From assembly GCF_003473485.1 (NCBI RefSeq), contig NC_053045.1, forward strand, positions 64,605,994 through 64,669,993: DNA of 64,000 bases, written 5' to 3'. Every line of letters starts with the position of its first letter. Positions within the stretch are counted from its first letter, which is position 1. Of the stretch, positions 1 through 23,948 are shown piece after piece. Position numbers and translations under genes: made by a program. Source of the DNA: Medicago truncatula (Eukaryota; Streptophyta; Magnoliopsida; Fabales; Fabaceae). Below the pieces are notes generated by a model, which was given only the letters and a program-made list of their open reading frames with translations, ran no database searches and had not been told where the DNA came from.

Positions 1-637
1 GTGTTACATTACAAGTAAAGGTAGCCTTCATTTTTATCGGTTCAGAGTCCTTCTACCTTAGTTCATTTCATATGTCACAAGTTGTGTCATACAGGATGAT
101 GAGACATACAAACTCAACATATGGAACCCCTTGTTCTTCTCTTCCAACAACTAAACCAACCCAACTGTGGAACCCGCTCTCTGTGCAACCCAGGACCTGT
201 TCAATCCGAGTGCTAAAGCATTGGGAAATGAGTGATATATTTTAACCACAGTTTTTGTCGATATAGTTTTTTTGGCCAAATCCGACCGATTGTCCACCCC
301 TACGGAAAAAAAGATGCTAAGTCAAAAAATGAGTGACATGTCCAAAAAATGGACTAAAACGAAAGGAATCTCAAATTACAAGAACAAATTAAGAAGAAAT
401 AAATCGACATAAACTCGCTTATATATTAAAGGATAAAAAACACATATAACCTAGTAAAAACATATAGAAGTTAAAAATATAATATTACGAATATACTAGA
501 ATAAAAAAATAGGCACAATTTTTGACACAAATAGAACAGGAATGGATTTGGCGTGAAATAGAGGGGTAATTCGACTCCGTTCTTCCCCTTTTCTCCCTGC
601 AACAGCAATCACCCTCCATTTTCATCTCATCGTCGGA
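1..637. other. Upstream spacer, no gene seen
   Basis: AT-rich sequence upstream of the reductase gene. No coding segment, RNA gene or clear repeat was recognised. The last part (about 480-637) probably holds the promoter and 5' leader of the plus-strand gene that starts at 638, but no convincing TATA box could be assigned. Confidence 0.5.
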
Positions 638-1436
638 ATGGGTGGAAAGGGAATAGGAAATAAAAGTGTGTTGATTACTGGTGTTAGCAAAGGAATTGGT
701 AGGGCTCTTGCTATTGAATTGGCGAATCGAGGTCACACCATTATAGGTTGTTCTCGTGCTCAGGATAAGCTTGATTCTCTTCAATCTCTTTTACTTCCAA
801 ATAATCATAATCATCTCTTCCTCAATGTTGACGTCAGCTCCAATGACAGCGTTCAACAGATGGCTCGCACTGTTATGGAGATGAAGGGGGGTCCACCTGA
901 TGTTATTGTGAACAGCGCAGGTACTATCAACAAGAACAACAAGATGTGGGAAGTTCCTTCTCAAGAGTTTGATTTGGTGATGGATACAAACTTGAAAGGA
1001 ACTGCCAATGTGTTGAGACATTTCATCCCTCTCATGATCAACAATGGAGGAGGAGAAGGTATTATAGTTAACTTGTCTTCTGGTTGGGGAAGATCGGGTG
1101 CAGCACTTGTTGCTCCTTACTGTGCATCCAAATGGGCTATTGAAGGACTCACAAAGTCTGTAGCTAAAGAGTTACCACAAGGAATGGCTGTTGTCGCACT
1201 CAATCCTGGTGTCATCAACACTGACATGCTTGCTTCTTGCTTTGGTGCTTCCGCTTCTCTTTATCAATCCCCTGAATCATGGTTTGTTACTTGATTCACA
1301 TTTTTCTTTTTCTCTTTTCTTCTTCAACTTAACTAATAACTCCAAATAATCAATCTCATTCATCAGGGCTCTCAAGGCAGCCACCATGATTCTCAATCTT
1401 ACTCCAGCAGATAATGGTGCTTCTCTCTCCGTTTGA
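638..1436 (+). CDS. NADPH-dependent pterin aldehyde reductase-like SDR
   Basis: Two exons, 638-1281 and 1367-1436, joined across a GT-AG intron (donor gtttgt, acceptor catcag). They give an intact protein of 237 residues plus a stop. It is a classical short-chain dehydrogenase/reductase: the nucleotide-binding motif TGVSKGIG lies near residues 14-21, an NSAG motif follows in the middle, a catalytic Ser occurs in VNLSSGWG, and the catalytic YCASK motif is present. The splice joins PESW to ALKAATMILNL, and the C-terminus ends in NGASLSV. Overall it resembles Arabidopsis AT1G10310, known as a cytosolic pterin aldehyde reductase that salvages folate breakdown products by reducing pterin-6-aldehyde. 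The family is certain; the exact substrate is inferred from that resemblance. The start is the first in-frame ATG, followed shortly by the Rossmann fold. The gene converges on the minus-strand acyltransferase. Confidence 0.93.
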
Positions 1437-2796
1437 AGTCTCATGTGTGAGTCAGGCTAATCATCAACTCCTCAATCATATTTATTAGTACATCTTATCG
1501 TAGAATGATTGCCATTGCAAGTAAAGATCATGTTTTCTACTATCATTTCGGTTCTCCTTTCTAAATGAAAATCACCTACAAGCTCAGTTTTACTGTATAA
1601 TTAGTATAATGCTGGCATAAAGTTGTTGAATAGTATAGATTATAATATCTTTCGTTGGTGTTTGAATCCAAAGGCGTGCCTCAGTTCAGTTTGCATTGCA
1701 TTGCACTGCTTGAATTGTTGCACAATCCAAAATTCAGTTTTGACTTGCAATAGATGTATTTATGTCGCTGTGTTGATTAGTAGCAGGTTTTTATGTTGGC
1801 AGGTGTGGTTTCTAATTCAAACTGGTTCATGTGCATTCAAAATAGTGTGATTGCTGTCTGACTTAGCCGTATTTTGGTGTATAACTAAGGTTTCGCATCA
1901 GGTCGGGTCTCCGCATTGTGTGGGTTGAAGTCTGCAGGACATGCTTTTAAATTTACAAGAGGGTGTCTTTGTACTTCATTTATCATTTGACTATTGTTTT
2001 TTAGTGCTTCAAAGATGTGTCTTTAGGCAAAACCATCTGATGTATTCCTTGTTTGGGGTCTTCACTTTTGTTTTGTGGAGGAGAGTTATGGTGATTAGCT
2101 TTCTGCTGTATTTTACAGCTTGGTTGTTTTCTGTTCTTCTTATCTTCTCCCTGCATTTTTTTTTTTGTGCCGGGTTTAGATCTTTTTATTAAACCTTTTA
2201 CTTTGTTTTAAAAAAATAAAATAATATGCGAATAATCAAAACAGTTGACTTTGCAGCCAATGTCCAGTCTATTAACCTTGGCAATGGTTGGTTGGTCAAT
2301 CGTTCAACTAACAATATGTATGCCAATGGATTTTCTCAAATATTGTTTTTTCTTTCTCTCAGGTTTCTTATGTGTAATCTCACCATTGAGCTTGTTTACT
2401 CTCATTGTTTATATTAGAAATCCATCTTACCTTTTCTATTTAATTGTGAGATTAATAACACATGACAAACTTGAGAGGAAAAACTTGAGAAGATCCTTTC
2501 CCAATATACACATGCTCTGCCTATGACCTAATAATAATTATTACAATGGAGCTGTACCAGTTATGTTCACGATGGAATCAAATAGAGCATGAATGAATGA
2601 TCTTTATCTTACTCTCCCGTCTCCAATTTTGTCATAAAGGATGAAACAAATAGCCAAACGTATCAAATACTATTATTTAATGGCCACTGATTCAACTGTA
2701 CATACATTTCTAACAAAATACAGTGATTGCAAAATTAAAAAACCATATATATAATATTTACAAATTTCAAACCCTGCCAATGTGTGTATATACTTT
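1437..2796. other. Convergent 3' intergenic region
   Basis: Holds the 3' untranslated regions of two convergent genes, the reductase (plus) and the acyltransferase (minus). Short open frames occur here but have no recognisable domain and no codon-like composition. No repeat was recognised. Confidence 0.5.
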
Positions 2797-5700
2797 CTAC
2801 AGGACACCTTCCTTGAAAGGACCAGAATCACGCAAGAGTTTCATAACAAGCTTCACCTGTACAGGCAAAAATGTCACATTATCAAGTGCTTTGGAATCAC
2901 AGTAGTTGGTAGCATGAATGGTAATATCATGACAGAACAAAACACCTAATTATAAAACCATTGAAAGAATGCAAACTTATCTCGTCTTATGCCAAAATGC
3001 ACTACTGTGCTTAATTCAAATATTAAAAGCATTTAAGTTCTTAAGCCAACAAATGGTTACATCCTTGCCTTCAATTCTAATCGAGACTGCAAAGTGGAGG
3101 ATTGTTCTTGTGAATGCATTTAAAATGAGACCTTTTGATTAGACGAGAAGTTAAAACTACATTAAGGTAATCAGTCGATAGTCATCACTAGGATATAGGT
3201 CTAACTATATTTAAGACTCCCACCTTTAACACAAACAAAAACAACACATCCTGGCACTCACAACAGTTCCCAGCTTGGCTTTAATGATTAAGGAGTACTC
3301 CTATCACGAGACAAAACCAACTACGACTCTGTTTGTGAGTTTGGAGGGTAGGGAGGGCTTTGGGGGGAAGAGCGTAGGGGAAAAAAAAGAAGAGAAATAT
3401 TCCGGATTTTTTTAGAGATTGTTATTGTAGAGAATGATAGATGAATGTTAATCATTAATATATTTTTAATTTTTATAATATTATAATAACAGATTATATT
3501 TGAAGAATTTATCTAAACCCTCCTTCAATATAATTTTTGAGTTCCTCCATTTTGAGGGGATTTTGTGTTATGAAGAAAAATAAACCCCATATTAAAGTTG
3601 GGAGACTATTCTTTCTTTAACTTCCCTTACTTCCTTCCTCATACCCAAAGCCTCCTCTCCAAACTTGCAAAGTAAGCATAATGATTCTTTACCATCACAA
3701 CAACAACAAGCAAAGCCTTTTCGCACTAAGTGGGGTTGGCTATATGGATTAAATTACGCTATAATGTTCTATCATAAACCATATTTCGATCCAACTAATT
3801 AATTTCCAAATCTTTCATAATAGTTTCTCTGATAGTTTTTCTAGTCTTCCTTTGTCTCTACAAAATCTATAGGTAAGGAGAGTAGATCAGATGGAGGATA
3901 GTTAGATCACTAGAGGCAGAGGACGATCTAGAAAATAATAAAATGATTTACAAGTATTGCCTCTATTTTGATAAAATGATTAACAAGTAATATCAGAACA
4001 AAGTGAACTTAGAAAGACAAGGAACAAAATATAAATCCCCGCTGCACCATACCTGAGAAGATTCACGAACTAAAAAATCTTCTATAGCTTTCCTAAAATC
4101 TTCATCAATAAGGTAATGGCAGCTATATGTTGTCACTGGAAGATATCCACGCTCAATCTTATGTTCACCCTGAGCTCCTGCTTCTACTGTTTTAAGATTG
4201 AGTTCAATCGCTGCTTCAATTGCCTGCGATGTCAAACCAAAATGCAAATATATAAAATGCTTCCCTAATAATAAACAGGCCTTTGACAGAAATCACAGGG
4301 TCACGGGTTATAGTAAAACTGCAGTGCGACTTTTAAAATGAGAAACATGCTATTTTTTTGGTTTCGTGCAAATATATATTCTTTCATACTAAACAATATT
4401 TCCCTATTAAAAATAGAACAAAAGGGGAGATAAGGTAAAAATGTGGTATCTTTTAGTTCCGCCACTTGGTGGAACCGAAGAGAACATAACAAATATCTAA
4501 TTCGTTTTGTTCTGCTCATGTCCCAAACACCGTCTATAAGTTAACACCCACATCAAAGCCACACTGAAAAAGGAGTGTGCTCCTCCTTAAGGTCTCCGGT
4601 TCGATTCTCCCCGGGGGCCAATTTGGGTGGGCTAATTTAGCTTCTTCTTCAAAAAAGAAACCAAACTGAAAAGTTTATTCCATAAATGATTTAGATGGAA
4701 TAAATATCTGATGAAAAACTATAGCATTATTCTCTAACAGTAAAACCAAAATGTAAATAATAATTCAACAATATTTGAGGCGAAAGATAATGCGAAGAGT
4801 GAACCTGATAATAACATGCTTCAAAATGCAAAAATGGATAGTAAGTTTGTGGATGACACCCCCATAGGCGCCCAAACAAAGTATCTCCTCCGATAAGATT
4901 TAGGGCACCTGCTACTAGTTCCTCACTGTCTTCAGCAACAATAAGTAGTACTTGATCTCCCATTTTTGATCCCATCTCATGAAAAAATTCCCTCGTCAGG
5001 TGAGGAGTACCCCATCTGTCAAAGACCAGTAGCCATACTAATATTTAGACACTACTATCATCAAATAAATTTTGTATTACAATATTGTGGTTCAATTAGC
5101 ATAACATACTTGTTATCAGTTGTGTTCCTGTAAAAGGTGTAGAAGGAATCCCAGTGCTTTGCCTTCCAATACAAAAACGAAATATGCCAGTAATTAGAAA
5201 GCAAATAGAATGCATCATAACCCAAGGGCCTGTTTGGTTTGTTTCACCGTTTCCTATGAAAATCTCTAAAAATAAGATACAAAGTGAAAACAATTTGGTA
5301 TTTTTGTAATTAAAAAGTAAAAACAAAACTCATTTCCTCAACCCAAATACATCCTAAAGTTTTTGCAATAAAATACTTCATTGTAATCTCTTAAAGGACC
5401 AAAAGTGAACTTCTGTCAGATAGGTAAACATCAGGAAGAGCAGTATTATAAAGAGAGAATGCTCTGATGAGTATATCTTCCAAACAATTTCAACTACATA
5501 ATATGAAAACACTGAAAGCTATATGATTAAACTCTTTCAAGTCAATAACTAGATAACCTCTACTCCTAGAGAAACATTGGTAACTTCCCCACTGATTGTT
5601 TGGTGTTACATCATACATGACAATATCGTTCAGATGTTTAATGATTTGAATAAAAAAAAACAGTTTTTTCTTTTTCCATTATTTGAGGTTTAGACTTTAG

Positions 5701-7054
5701 TCTCCATTGCACCTTTTGAAACTCTAGCATCTACTCTGCACATGGGTCAAAATTGGAAGACTAAAAGCTGTAATTCACCTTTCATTTGGCTTTAACTAAC
5801 TTATGATGATGACAAATATGCTGCCATTCATTAGAACATGCTGTGTCAGTGGAAAAAGTGCACTGTAATTCTGATATATCCAACCCCGTGTAAATTTTTG
5901 TTCTTGTAGCCAACACCGACAAACATAGAACTATGAAGAAGCACAATTCTGATATATCCCTCCTACTATATAAGACATGATAAATTGGCTTCCATTTGTT
6001 CAACACAAGTTTACTAATATGTAACACAACAAAAAAAGAAGAATTTATACAGTCAAATATGAATTTGTGACAGTTAATCTTAATTCAGTATAGACATGAT
6101 GCAAAATACCTTTATTTCATAACCGCGGAGGCGTTTCATAATCAAGTTCTGAGCAGCAACCTTCTTGCGCTCTTGACGTATCTTTTTCCGTTTATTATGC
6201 TTCAAGTCCATCAAGAAGTCGTCAAAATTAGTATAGTTGCGGTTGGTCCAGTGATACTGCATTCCAATCCTAGGGAGGAAACCTTGTTGAGTGAATTTGT
6301 GCCACTCGCTTTCAGAGGGAAAAGTGACATGGAAGGATGAAAGTTGAGACATGGCAGTGAGATCCTTGATAGCAGAAACAATGAAGTCAAAAATATGATG
6401 TTTGAAAGAAGTGTTACGAAGTAAGATCCTTGGACCGGTGACAGGGGTGAAGGGGACACAGGATTGTAACTTAGGATAATAAGAATTGGAACCATAAAAA
6501 TGAGAGTAAGCATTGGCCCAAGAATGATCAAAAACGAATTCACCATAAGAATGGGTCTTGAGATAGAGAGGAACAACAGCGAGAATATGATTATGAATAT
6601 CCTTAGCGATGATGTGGTGTGGGGTCCATCCCTTTTCCTTAACAGAAGAAGATGATAGTTCTAGAGAGGATAGAAAAGCGTGTGAGAGAAATGGATTGAA
6701 CTTGTCTGGTCCTCCAGTAGCATCAAGAGCACATGCATCCCATTGGGTGGATGGAATATCTGAAATTGAAGATACAAAAGAAACAGTAATAATTTTATCT
6801 TTATCTTCTTCAGATTCTGTTGTGGTGGTAACATTGAAGCTGAATTGTTGCTGATGCGATGAAGAAGAAGAAGAAGAAATGTTATTCTGTTTGTTGTTGT
6901 CCTTAGAAGATCCCCAGAACAATGAAGAAGCGTTGATTCTACTACTTCTTCTTCTGTAATAATAATCAGAGCATGAAGAAGATGAAGATTTGCGATGAGA
7001 CGGAAACGACAATGAGCAGCAGCACCTCACTCCTATCGCTACTGCTGCCATCAC
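2797..7054 (-). CDS. Plastid-type FemAB/GNAT-like N-acyltransferase
   Basis: Five exons on the minus strand: 7054-6110, 5162-5110, 5015-4805, 4223-4053 and 2856-2797. All introns are GT-AG and the frame is kept, giving 479 residues. The N-terminus (about 90 residues) is rich in Ser, Arg and Asn and poor in acids, as in a chloroplast transit peptide. The rest matches the FemAB-like family (COG3146, PF04339; Arabidopsis AT2G23390). Conserved stretches include HSWANAYS, LKHNKRKKIRQERKK near the end of exon 1, FYTFYRNTTDNKWGTP across exons 2-3, GRLWGC and HFEACYYQ in exon 3, and EAGAQGEHKIERGY in exon 4. The C-terminal exon encodes VKLVMKLLRDSGPF and then a stop. The family has an acyl-CoA N-acyltransferase fold; its plant substrate is not known to me. 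The last intron (about 1.2 kb) carries a MITE-like insertion. Confidence 0.9.
3328..3672. repeat. MITE-like inverted-repeat element in intron
   Basis: The left end has a G-rich stretch (gagtttggaggg, then agggagggctttggg) and the right end its imperfect inverse (cccaaagcctcctctccaaac). AT-rich sequence lies between. This is the structure of a short non-autonomous hAT-type element. It sits in the last intron of the acyltransferase gene. The class is inferred from the ends; a target-site duplication was not resolved. Confidence 0.55.
4556..4648. repeat. tRNA-derived (SINE-like) repeat fragment
   Basis: Contains a B-box-like stretch (ccggttcgattctcc) followed by ccccgggggccaatttgggtgggctaa. This resembles tRNA-derived retroposon fragments common in legumes. 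It lies in an intron of the acyltransferase and is too degraded for a full tRNA fold. Confidence 0.4.
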
Positions 7055-7273
7055 CCCTCACTCTTTGCCACGTTGCAAATTTACTTGGATTGGATTGGAT
7101 TCATGCATTGCATACTTCAATTTTTTTTTTCCTTCTTATTTTTTATATTTCGTAATCAAATATTTGTTTTTGAGATTTTTTTTTTTTTTGTCTAGCAACT
7201 TAGTGACGGGAGCTTACACATTTAAATTATGTGATGTCTCTACCATAATTGAGATCTATTTTCGAAAAAAAAA

Positions 7274-8443
7274 AGTAAATAGTCAATTACCCCTTTGAAA
7301 TTGTAAGTTTTGTCAATTACCCCCTGAAATTACCTCCCTGAAATTGTACAACGTTGATCAATTTACCCCATCCGTCAAATTTTTCTGTTAGTTAACATGA
7401 TGTTTTGCAAATACCCCCTCAAGTTTTGTACTTATGTGCAAAATGCCCCGAACTTGAAAATTTATATATTTTTTTCTTATCCTTAAAAGTTACTGCATTA
7501 TCACTGAATTGTGGAGCATATTAGCTAAGTTTTGACGGTATACAACCATATATGTTCCTTTAAACGATCAAACATTAATCATGTCTTAGAGTCTAACGAT
7601 ATGAAAGTCAGCATAGTAAAGTACAACCACACTTGTCAGATGGAAAACTAACACATGTCATACATAATGAAGCACATAAATAATACATGATTGGCATAAC
7701 CAAAAATTACAAAGATGTCAAAGTATATGGCTTTGCTATTGCTAATTTTAACCACATCAAAAATTTCCACTTCCTTTATATTGTGGGCGGTGCACACCAT
7801 CAACACACTTCTCTCACTTTCAAGAAAAAATATATAAACTTGTTACTTCTCTCACTTTATAAAGGATCTTGAAGGAATCATGGTCTTCTTCCCCGTTAGG
7901 ATTCAAAGGAATGGTAATAAAATTATATTATGTATATTTCATTATGTTTTTTTAAGAGAATAAAAAAACATGATAACCACCATCTTTTTTATCTCTAACG
8001 GGGTTAAGGACAGCTTGAAAAAGAAAAAACAACATCTGATGTTGGAACAAAGAAATACTTTTATGTTTGTTTTGTAAATATTCTTGAGTTTTGAACATTA
8101 TTGTAGGGTTTACCAAATACTGCCAATTTGTTCTACAATATTGTCAATATATGGTTGTATATCGTCAAAACTTAGCTAATATGCTCCACAATTCAGTGAT
8201 AATGCAATCACTTTTAAGGATAAGAAAACAAAATATAAATTTTCAAGTTTAGAGGCATTTTGCACATAAGTGCAAAACTTCAGGGGGGTATTTGCAAAAC
8301 GTTATGTTGACTAAAATAAATATTTGACTTATGGGGTAAATTGATTAACGTTGTGCAATTTCATGGGAGTAATTGAAGTTTTGTTAATTTCAGGGGGTAA
8401 TTGATAAAACTTACAATTTCAGGAGGGTAATTGACTATTTACT
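7274..8443. mobile_element. Long-TIR non-autonomous element, about 1.17 kb
   Basis: The left arm starts at 7274 with agtaaatagtcaattacccc, and the right arm ends at 8443 with its inverse. The arms pair imperfectly over about 280 bp, down to the stretch gctaagttttgacg with ttgtatatcg or its inverse. Each arm has internal near-repeats of a 'taccccctgaaatt' unit. No transposase or other coding region lies between them. Both flanks are poly-A tracts, so a target duplication cannot be read. A solo right arm of the same family occurs near 37.76-38.02 kb. The long arms suggest a Mutator-like or foldback element; the superfamily is inferred. Confidence 0.75.
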
Positions 8444-8816
8444 CAAAAAAAAAATTAGGATAAATTGAGATTCATTTCACTTTTTTTTTTTTTTTTTTTG
8501 AGTTATTAGGGGTGTATTGAATTAGCATTTTAAAGGACAATTTTTACATAAAAAAGTCTCAGATTTTGTAGGATTTTAATGATTTTCATGATTTTAAAAG
8601 ACTATCAGGATTTTTAATTTGGATTTCATTGGATTTACATCATAAGATTTTAAAGAATTTTATAGATTTATAAGATTTTATGAATTTTAAGGACTCATTG
8701 AAAAGAAATGATTACAGCACACTCTCTATTATAATATTCTTAATAGAGACTCTTATTTTTTATTTTATTTCTATGAGAGGCAGAGAGAGGGAGAGAGAAG
8801 GGGGAAGAGAGGAGTA

Positions 8817-9445
8817 GGGATGGCAATTGAACCCATACCCTATGGGCACCCACAAAGAAATCCACTATGGGTAGGGTAAAACTCCGCTTTCATGGGTCTG
8901 GGCTTGAGTATGGGTAATTACTGGTAAATTTGAATGGATATGGGCACTGTACTAGCCAGCCCCGCAACCCGCATATATGAATTTATATAATATGATAGAT
9001 AATTTATTTATTTTTGGTGTAAAATTAATTAATTAATTTAACTATTTAAGCCTAACCCTAAACCTTTTTTTTTAAGAAGCCTAACCCTAAACCTAAAACA
9101 GCTTAATAAAGACTTTAGTAACAATTTATTAGGACTTTAACATGGAACTACAACTTTTTAACGTATAACTGATGTAAGATATCTATTTTTTTTTTTCAGG
9201 TATATTTTGGATGTTTTTTATTTGGCTAAATACTACGATTCATATTATTTTGTGAGTTGATTTTAAAAAAATTTGGATCATAGTTTTATTTCAATTGTGG
9301 TGTTTTTTTATTATCTTTTCATGGCTAAAGTGCGGGTAATGGGTGCGAGTATGGGCACTTAAGTGCCCATAAGGTATGGGGAAGGACACTAAAGTTGTTG
9401 CCCACGAGGATGTGGGCTTGGGCATGGGCATTTTTTACAAACGCT
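8817..9445. repeat. Degenerate transposon remnant (tagggatggcaa end)
   Basis: Starts with tagggatggcaattgaaccc and continues with repeated 'tatgggcaccc' and 'tatgggcac' words. Inverted versions (gtgcccataaggtatgggg, gggcttgggcatgggc) occur near 9346-9430. These words are typical of widespread plant hAT-type non-autonomous elements. The right end appears lost at the poly-G tract. Classification is from memory of similar ends. Confidence 0.4.
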
Positions 9446-9467
9446 GGGGGGGGGGGGGGGGGGGGGG
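9446..9467. repeat. Poly-G homopolymer, 22 bases
   Basis: An uninterrupted run of G, directly at the right end of the degenerate element. Such runs are rare in plant DNA and hard to sequence, so the true length is uncertain. Confidence 0.9.
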
Positions 9468-11865
9468 AATAAACCTTTGAAAGAAAAACAATCTCAAGAA
9501 ATCTCATGTCTTTATGAAAGACTTTTTCTTGCTAAAGTTTCACTAGAAAATCCCACAAAATCCAATTTATTAAACAATCATTCGAAATTTGAATGATTTT
9601 GAATACCATGATATTGGTCCCTCAAGACTTTTTAATAAATTCTATTAAAAAGTAATAATTTGAATGGTATTCGAAATAGAATTTTTTAACTTTTTAACGC
9701 CTTGTGCTATTGAGATTCTTGTGTTTTTGTTAATATAATTCTATTTTTAATTGTTCAAAAAAATAATAATTAAAAAGTCTTTTAAAATTCCTTAGAATCT
9801 TAATCCAATACATCCCCCTAATATTTGTGTGAAACATATATTTTATCCGCGCAACTGCGGAGGATAATCGCTCAAACCGAATAGAAGCACAGTAAGTTAC
9901 AAAACTCTTCATCCTTTAAGATATTTATCACTAGAATGCCAAAAAAATTAGGTTCAACAACTTTAACTAAGCTCAAATCCAAAATATTACAATTGTGTAA
10001 GTTGATTTTCGTAGTGCTTACCACTTTATAATTTTTCCAAAGCACATGTGGTACAAAAATATGGTTGACTCAAATTCCATTGAAATAAATTTGCGTTGGA
10101 GAGGATCTACGTCCATAGTGCTCATGCTACTTGGTTTTTCATAAACAAATTGTTATTTTAGAGGATTCATGCTACTTGGTTAATAACGGTATTAATAATT
10201 ATCATAGTCCAATTCAAATTGGGATAGACTGGCATTGTGAAGGAAGAATGGAGTGTTTTACAAAGCAGAAAGATAGATGAAAAAAATAGATAAAAGGAGA
10301 GAAAGGGCAAAATAATACAGAGATATCATATCTTTTTCACCGCAAATGTAATCTAATTCCAACCCTCATCTTCCTACCTCCAAAACAACTCGTAAAATTC
10401 TCCATAACTCAATTTAGTAAAATACTTATGATTAGTAAATAACAAGAGACATTAATAATACAAGTGAACAACCATTTTGGTTTTATGAGGTCGAGTAGTT
10501 CAGCTGGTTTAAGCAAAAAAATTAAAAAAGTTGAGGAATTTAAGATCCAAGGACTAAGTTAGGACAAGAAGAAAAATAGTAACAACAAACCAACAATTAA
10601 CATACTAATATTTGCTATTAAAAATATATATCTTTTTGATTTTTGAATGTGTGAGACGACGTTATGTAATTTTTATAACGAGGATCGATAGTTGATTTAA
10701 GCGAGGGAAAATCTGATTGTAGTTTTCATTCTTAAATTGAATAGGTGATGGTATAATTATAGGATACAAGGGAAGGCCCCAACCCATAATAGGATACCGA
10801 AAACAACATAAAGGGGTCAAATGTATCTTAGAGTCCTTTAAAATTGATGATTGTACCAGATCAGTCTTTTATGTTTTTTTTTTTTTTTAAAATATTAAAT
10901 TTATCATTTAAGCCACACAATGTTTGCTTGCACATGTGCCTTTTTCATTTAACTCCGTTAAAGACTACTTATATGACTATTTAATGGTAATGTGAAAGGT
11001 CTAAATCTTCATTTTTTTAATGACAAATGTTAGTATGTTAATTGATATGTTAGTATTTTTTTCCTGTTAGGATTCGAAGTCTGGACCTTTAACTTCTGCA
11101 ATCATTTAGCTTAACTTGGCGAGTTACTCACCCCTTCATTCCATTTTCATCTTTAAACCCAGATATCCATCTTCTTCATTCTTATCATTTTAAGAACACT
11201 ACAAAAAAAAAAAAAAAAAAACACTTGTTAAGAAAAAATATAGAAATTCCTCTGCGCGCAATTGCATAGATTAATCCCTCAAGTCTTGTGGATCCAAATG
11301 GGTAGCAAACTCTCCCTAAGAGTTTTAACACTGCTGCATGCCCATAGCTGGATTCGAACCTAGGACTTTGGTTAAACTAGAAGAAACCCGTGACATCTCT
11401 TCTAAACGCTTTGTTAATTTTAAAAAAAAAAACGTGGTGCAGTCAACTTTTTAAAATCTCTTGGCAATTAAATTAGCTACAGACAATGAAAATATAAAAC
11501 AAAATAGTGCTAAGTAAAGTTCCAGGAAAAACATAAAACACTCGTGCTAGATGCGCATTGATAAAATGCTGGTACATGGGATACAAAACAATTACATCTG
11601 AAAGAGGAAAAAATAGTCAGGGAGACACAATATTATCTCACCCAACAATGCCCCACCCCACATACCCAGTATGGGATTAAAATTGGACACATACTTCATA
11701 TGACCTTCAGATATTTGCAATTACAATACTTTTCTACAAACCTATAACATTTCGACTAAATCACTTGAAAAAGGATGTGGAACAGTCTTGTTATAAGCAG
11801 AAAAAACTGAAAGCATCCATCTGACGAGTATGCATAATTGTGGTTAAAATCATATGTAGCCTTAT

Positions 11866-22175
<10,310 letters not shown>

Positions 22176-22342
22176 TTCGATCTAAATTCTGATTCTGTTT
22201 CTGATTCTAAATCAACCAAATTAATTCACCACCTCTCGCCATTGCTATTTTAACTTTTCCTTTCAATTACCATTATCAGGTTAATTGCTTTCTCTACTCT
22301 CAAACTAATCACTCTATTAATTAACATTTAAAACTAATCCTT

Positions 22343-22357
22343 CTCTTTATATAAAAA
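22343..22357 (-). promoter_or_regulatory. Candidate TATA box of the dynamin gene
   Basis: On the minus strand this reads ttttttatataaaga, about 170 bases upstream of the dynamin start codon. Orientation and spacing suit a core promoter with a leader of roughly 140 bases. No transcript data support it, and the region is AT-rich, so it may be chance. Confidence 0.3.
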
Positions 22358-23108
22358 ATAAAATAAAAAATCAATTAGATAGATCCTTGGTCGCGTGACA
22401 AATTAAAAAAATAAACATTGTATAAAATAGTTTAAAATACTAATAAAGTGAAGGATGAATTTAAGAATGACTTATAATACATAGAACAATTTGATGATTT
22501 ATTCGATATTACTTGTATATTAAGTTTTTTTTTAAGGGTCTAGTATATTAAGAAAAATATTATTTGAACAACTATTTTTTAACTCAACTTGTGAGACAAC
22601 AAAAATTATAAAGAAAGATAGGTTAAATATTAATGTTGATATTTTGAATTTGATCGCAAACTTTCAAAATTTTATCGTATCGACTTTCTCATATTACTAC
22701 ATAAAAAATATCTTTCGCATGTATAAGCATGGAAAATCCGCAACAAGTGTAGTCCAAATATTTGATGATATTTTACTTAAATAGTTCCATTTCATTATTA
22801 AAAAAATTGTTACATTTAACATAATTTAATCATTAATGTCATACATTAAATATTTAAAATATGCATCTAAAATAATTTATATTTAAAATATAAATTATGT
22901 TGCGGCCATCCACCGCCCTTGTGCATCATGATAGCACCGCTAACGGTTGTTACTTGTTAGTAGCTAACACATCACAATCATCCACATGCGTGACTTCAAA
23001 ATTTGTTACGATTAAAATCAAATGTATTTAATATTCTAATGATTATGATTGATTAACAATGTAAAAACTCTTTAGTTTTTACACAAACAATATATATATA
23101 TATATATA

Positions 23109-23948
23109 GAGGATGTATCTAATGAGAATGACTTAATTATATGAGAATGGTGAGAACACTTATCAACCTTTAGATTTTAAACGAAGGGCTGAGATCAAAA
23201 CGTGGACATGTGCCAATCATATGCTAAATCTCACTCAATTATTTATGTCCTTTCATTCTCGTTAACGCTTCTTCTTCCTTCTTCTTCTAAAGCTGCTGTT
23301 TCTTCATCTCTTCACCATCAATGATATTTTCCGGCGACCCAATCTTCCCCGGCGCCAAGTCCGCCGTCGCTACATTCCACCACACATGTGTGGTCGGAAA
23401 CCCCATAAAACAAATCATTCCAAATCCAATTTCAAGATGTCTGTGTTTTTTAATCTTTGTTCTTCACGATCTCTCTCTTGATTGATTTCAACCCATTTAA
23501 GGATCTAGTTTCACCTAATAGTGTAATTCATCAGATCTGTATTTTAATTTGGTAAAAAAAATTGCTTATGACAAGGAATCAATTCCTCACCGATAGAAAG
23601 TTAGAAACTCTGCTATATGATAAGGAAAAGTACTGTTTATGGTTTATTGTCAATTGAAAAAGATTAAGAAAGAGAGAATTATTTCAGGTTTACGGTCAAT
23701 TAAAAAAAAACCATTTGGATCTTGCTATCCATGTAAATTGTGTGAAGAGTTATATCAACATGAATGGTTGTGGGTGGAGAGATAATAGCGTTGCTGGGGA
23801 AATGAACAAAGGAATGAATTGATGAGAAATGATAGAATAGGTGAGACACATGTAAGTTTTTGTAATCTGGACCATTTATTTTTAATCTAAAGGTTGATAA
23901 GTGTTCTCACCATTCTCATATAATTAAGTCATTCTCATTAGAAACATC

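Larger units (their letters stand above)
7055..11865. other. Gene-free, repeat-rich interval
   Basis: About 4.8 kb between the divergent 5' end of the acyltransferase and the 3' end of the dynamin gene. It holds a large inverted-repeat element (7274-8443), a GC-richer degenerate element (about 8817-9445), a 22-base poly-G run (9446-9467) and, near 11.33 kb, a tRNA-like B-box fragment (ggattcgaaccta). No gene was recognised in the rest. Confidence 0.6.

Noticed and set aside
1623-2526. Several short plus-strand frames downstream of the reductase
   Set aside because: They are Phe/Leu-rich translations of AT-rich 3' sequence with no domain or splice support.
7274-8443. CRISPR-like interpretation of the repeated 'taccccctgaaatt' words
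   Set aside because: The repeats are irregular, arranged as large inverted arms, and the window is a plant nuclear genome.
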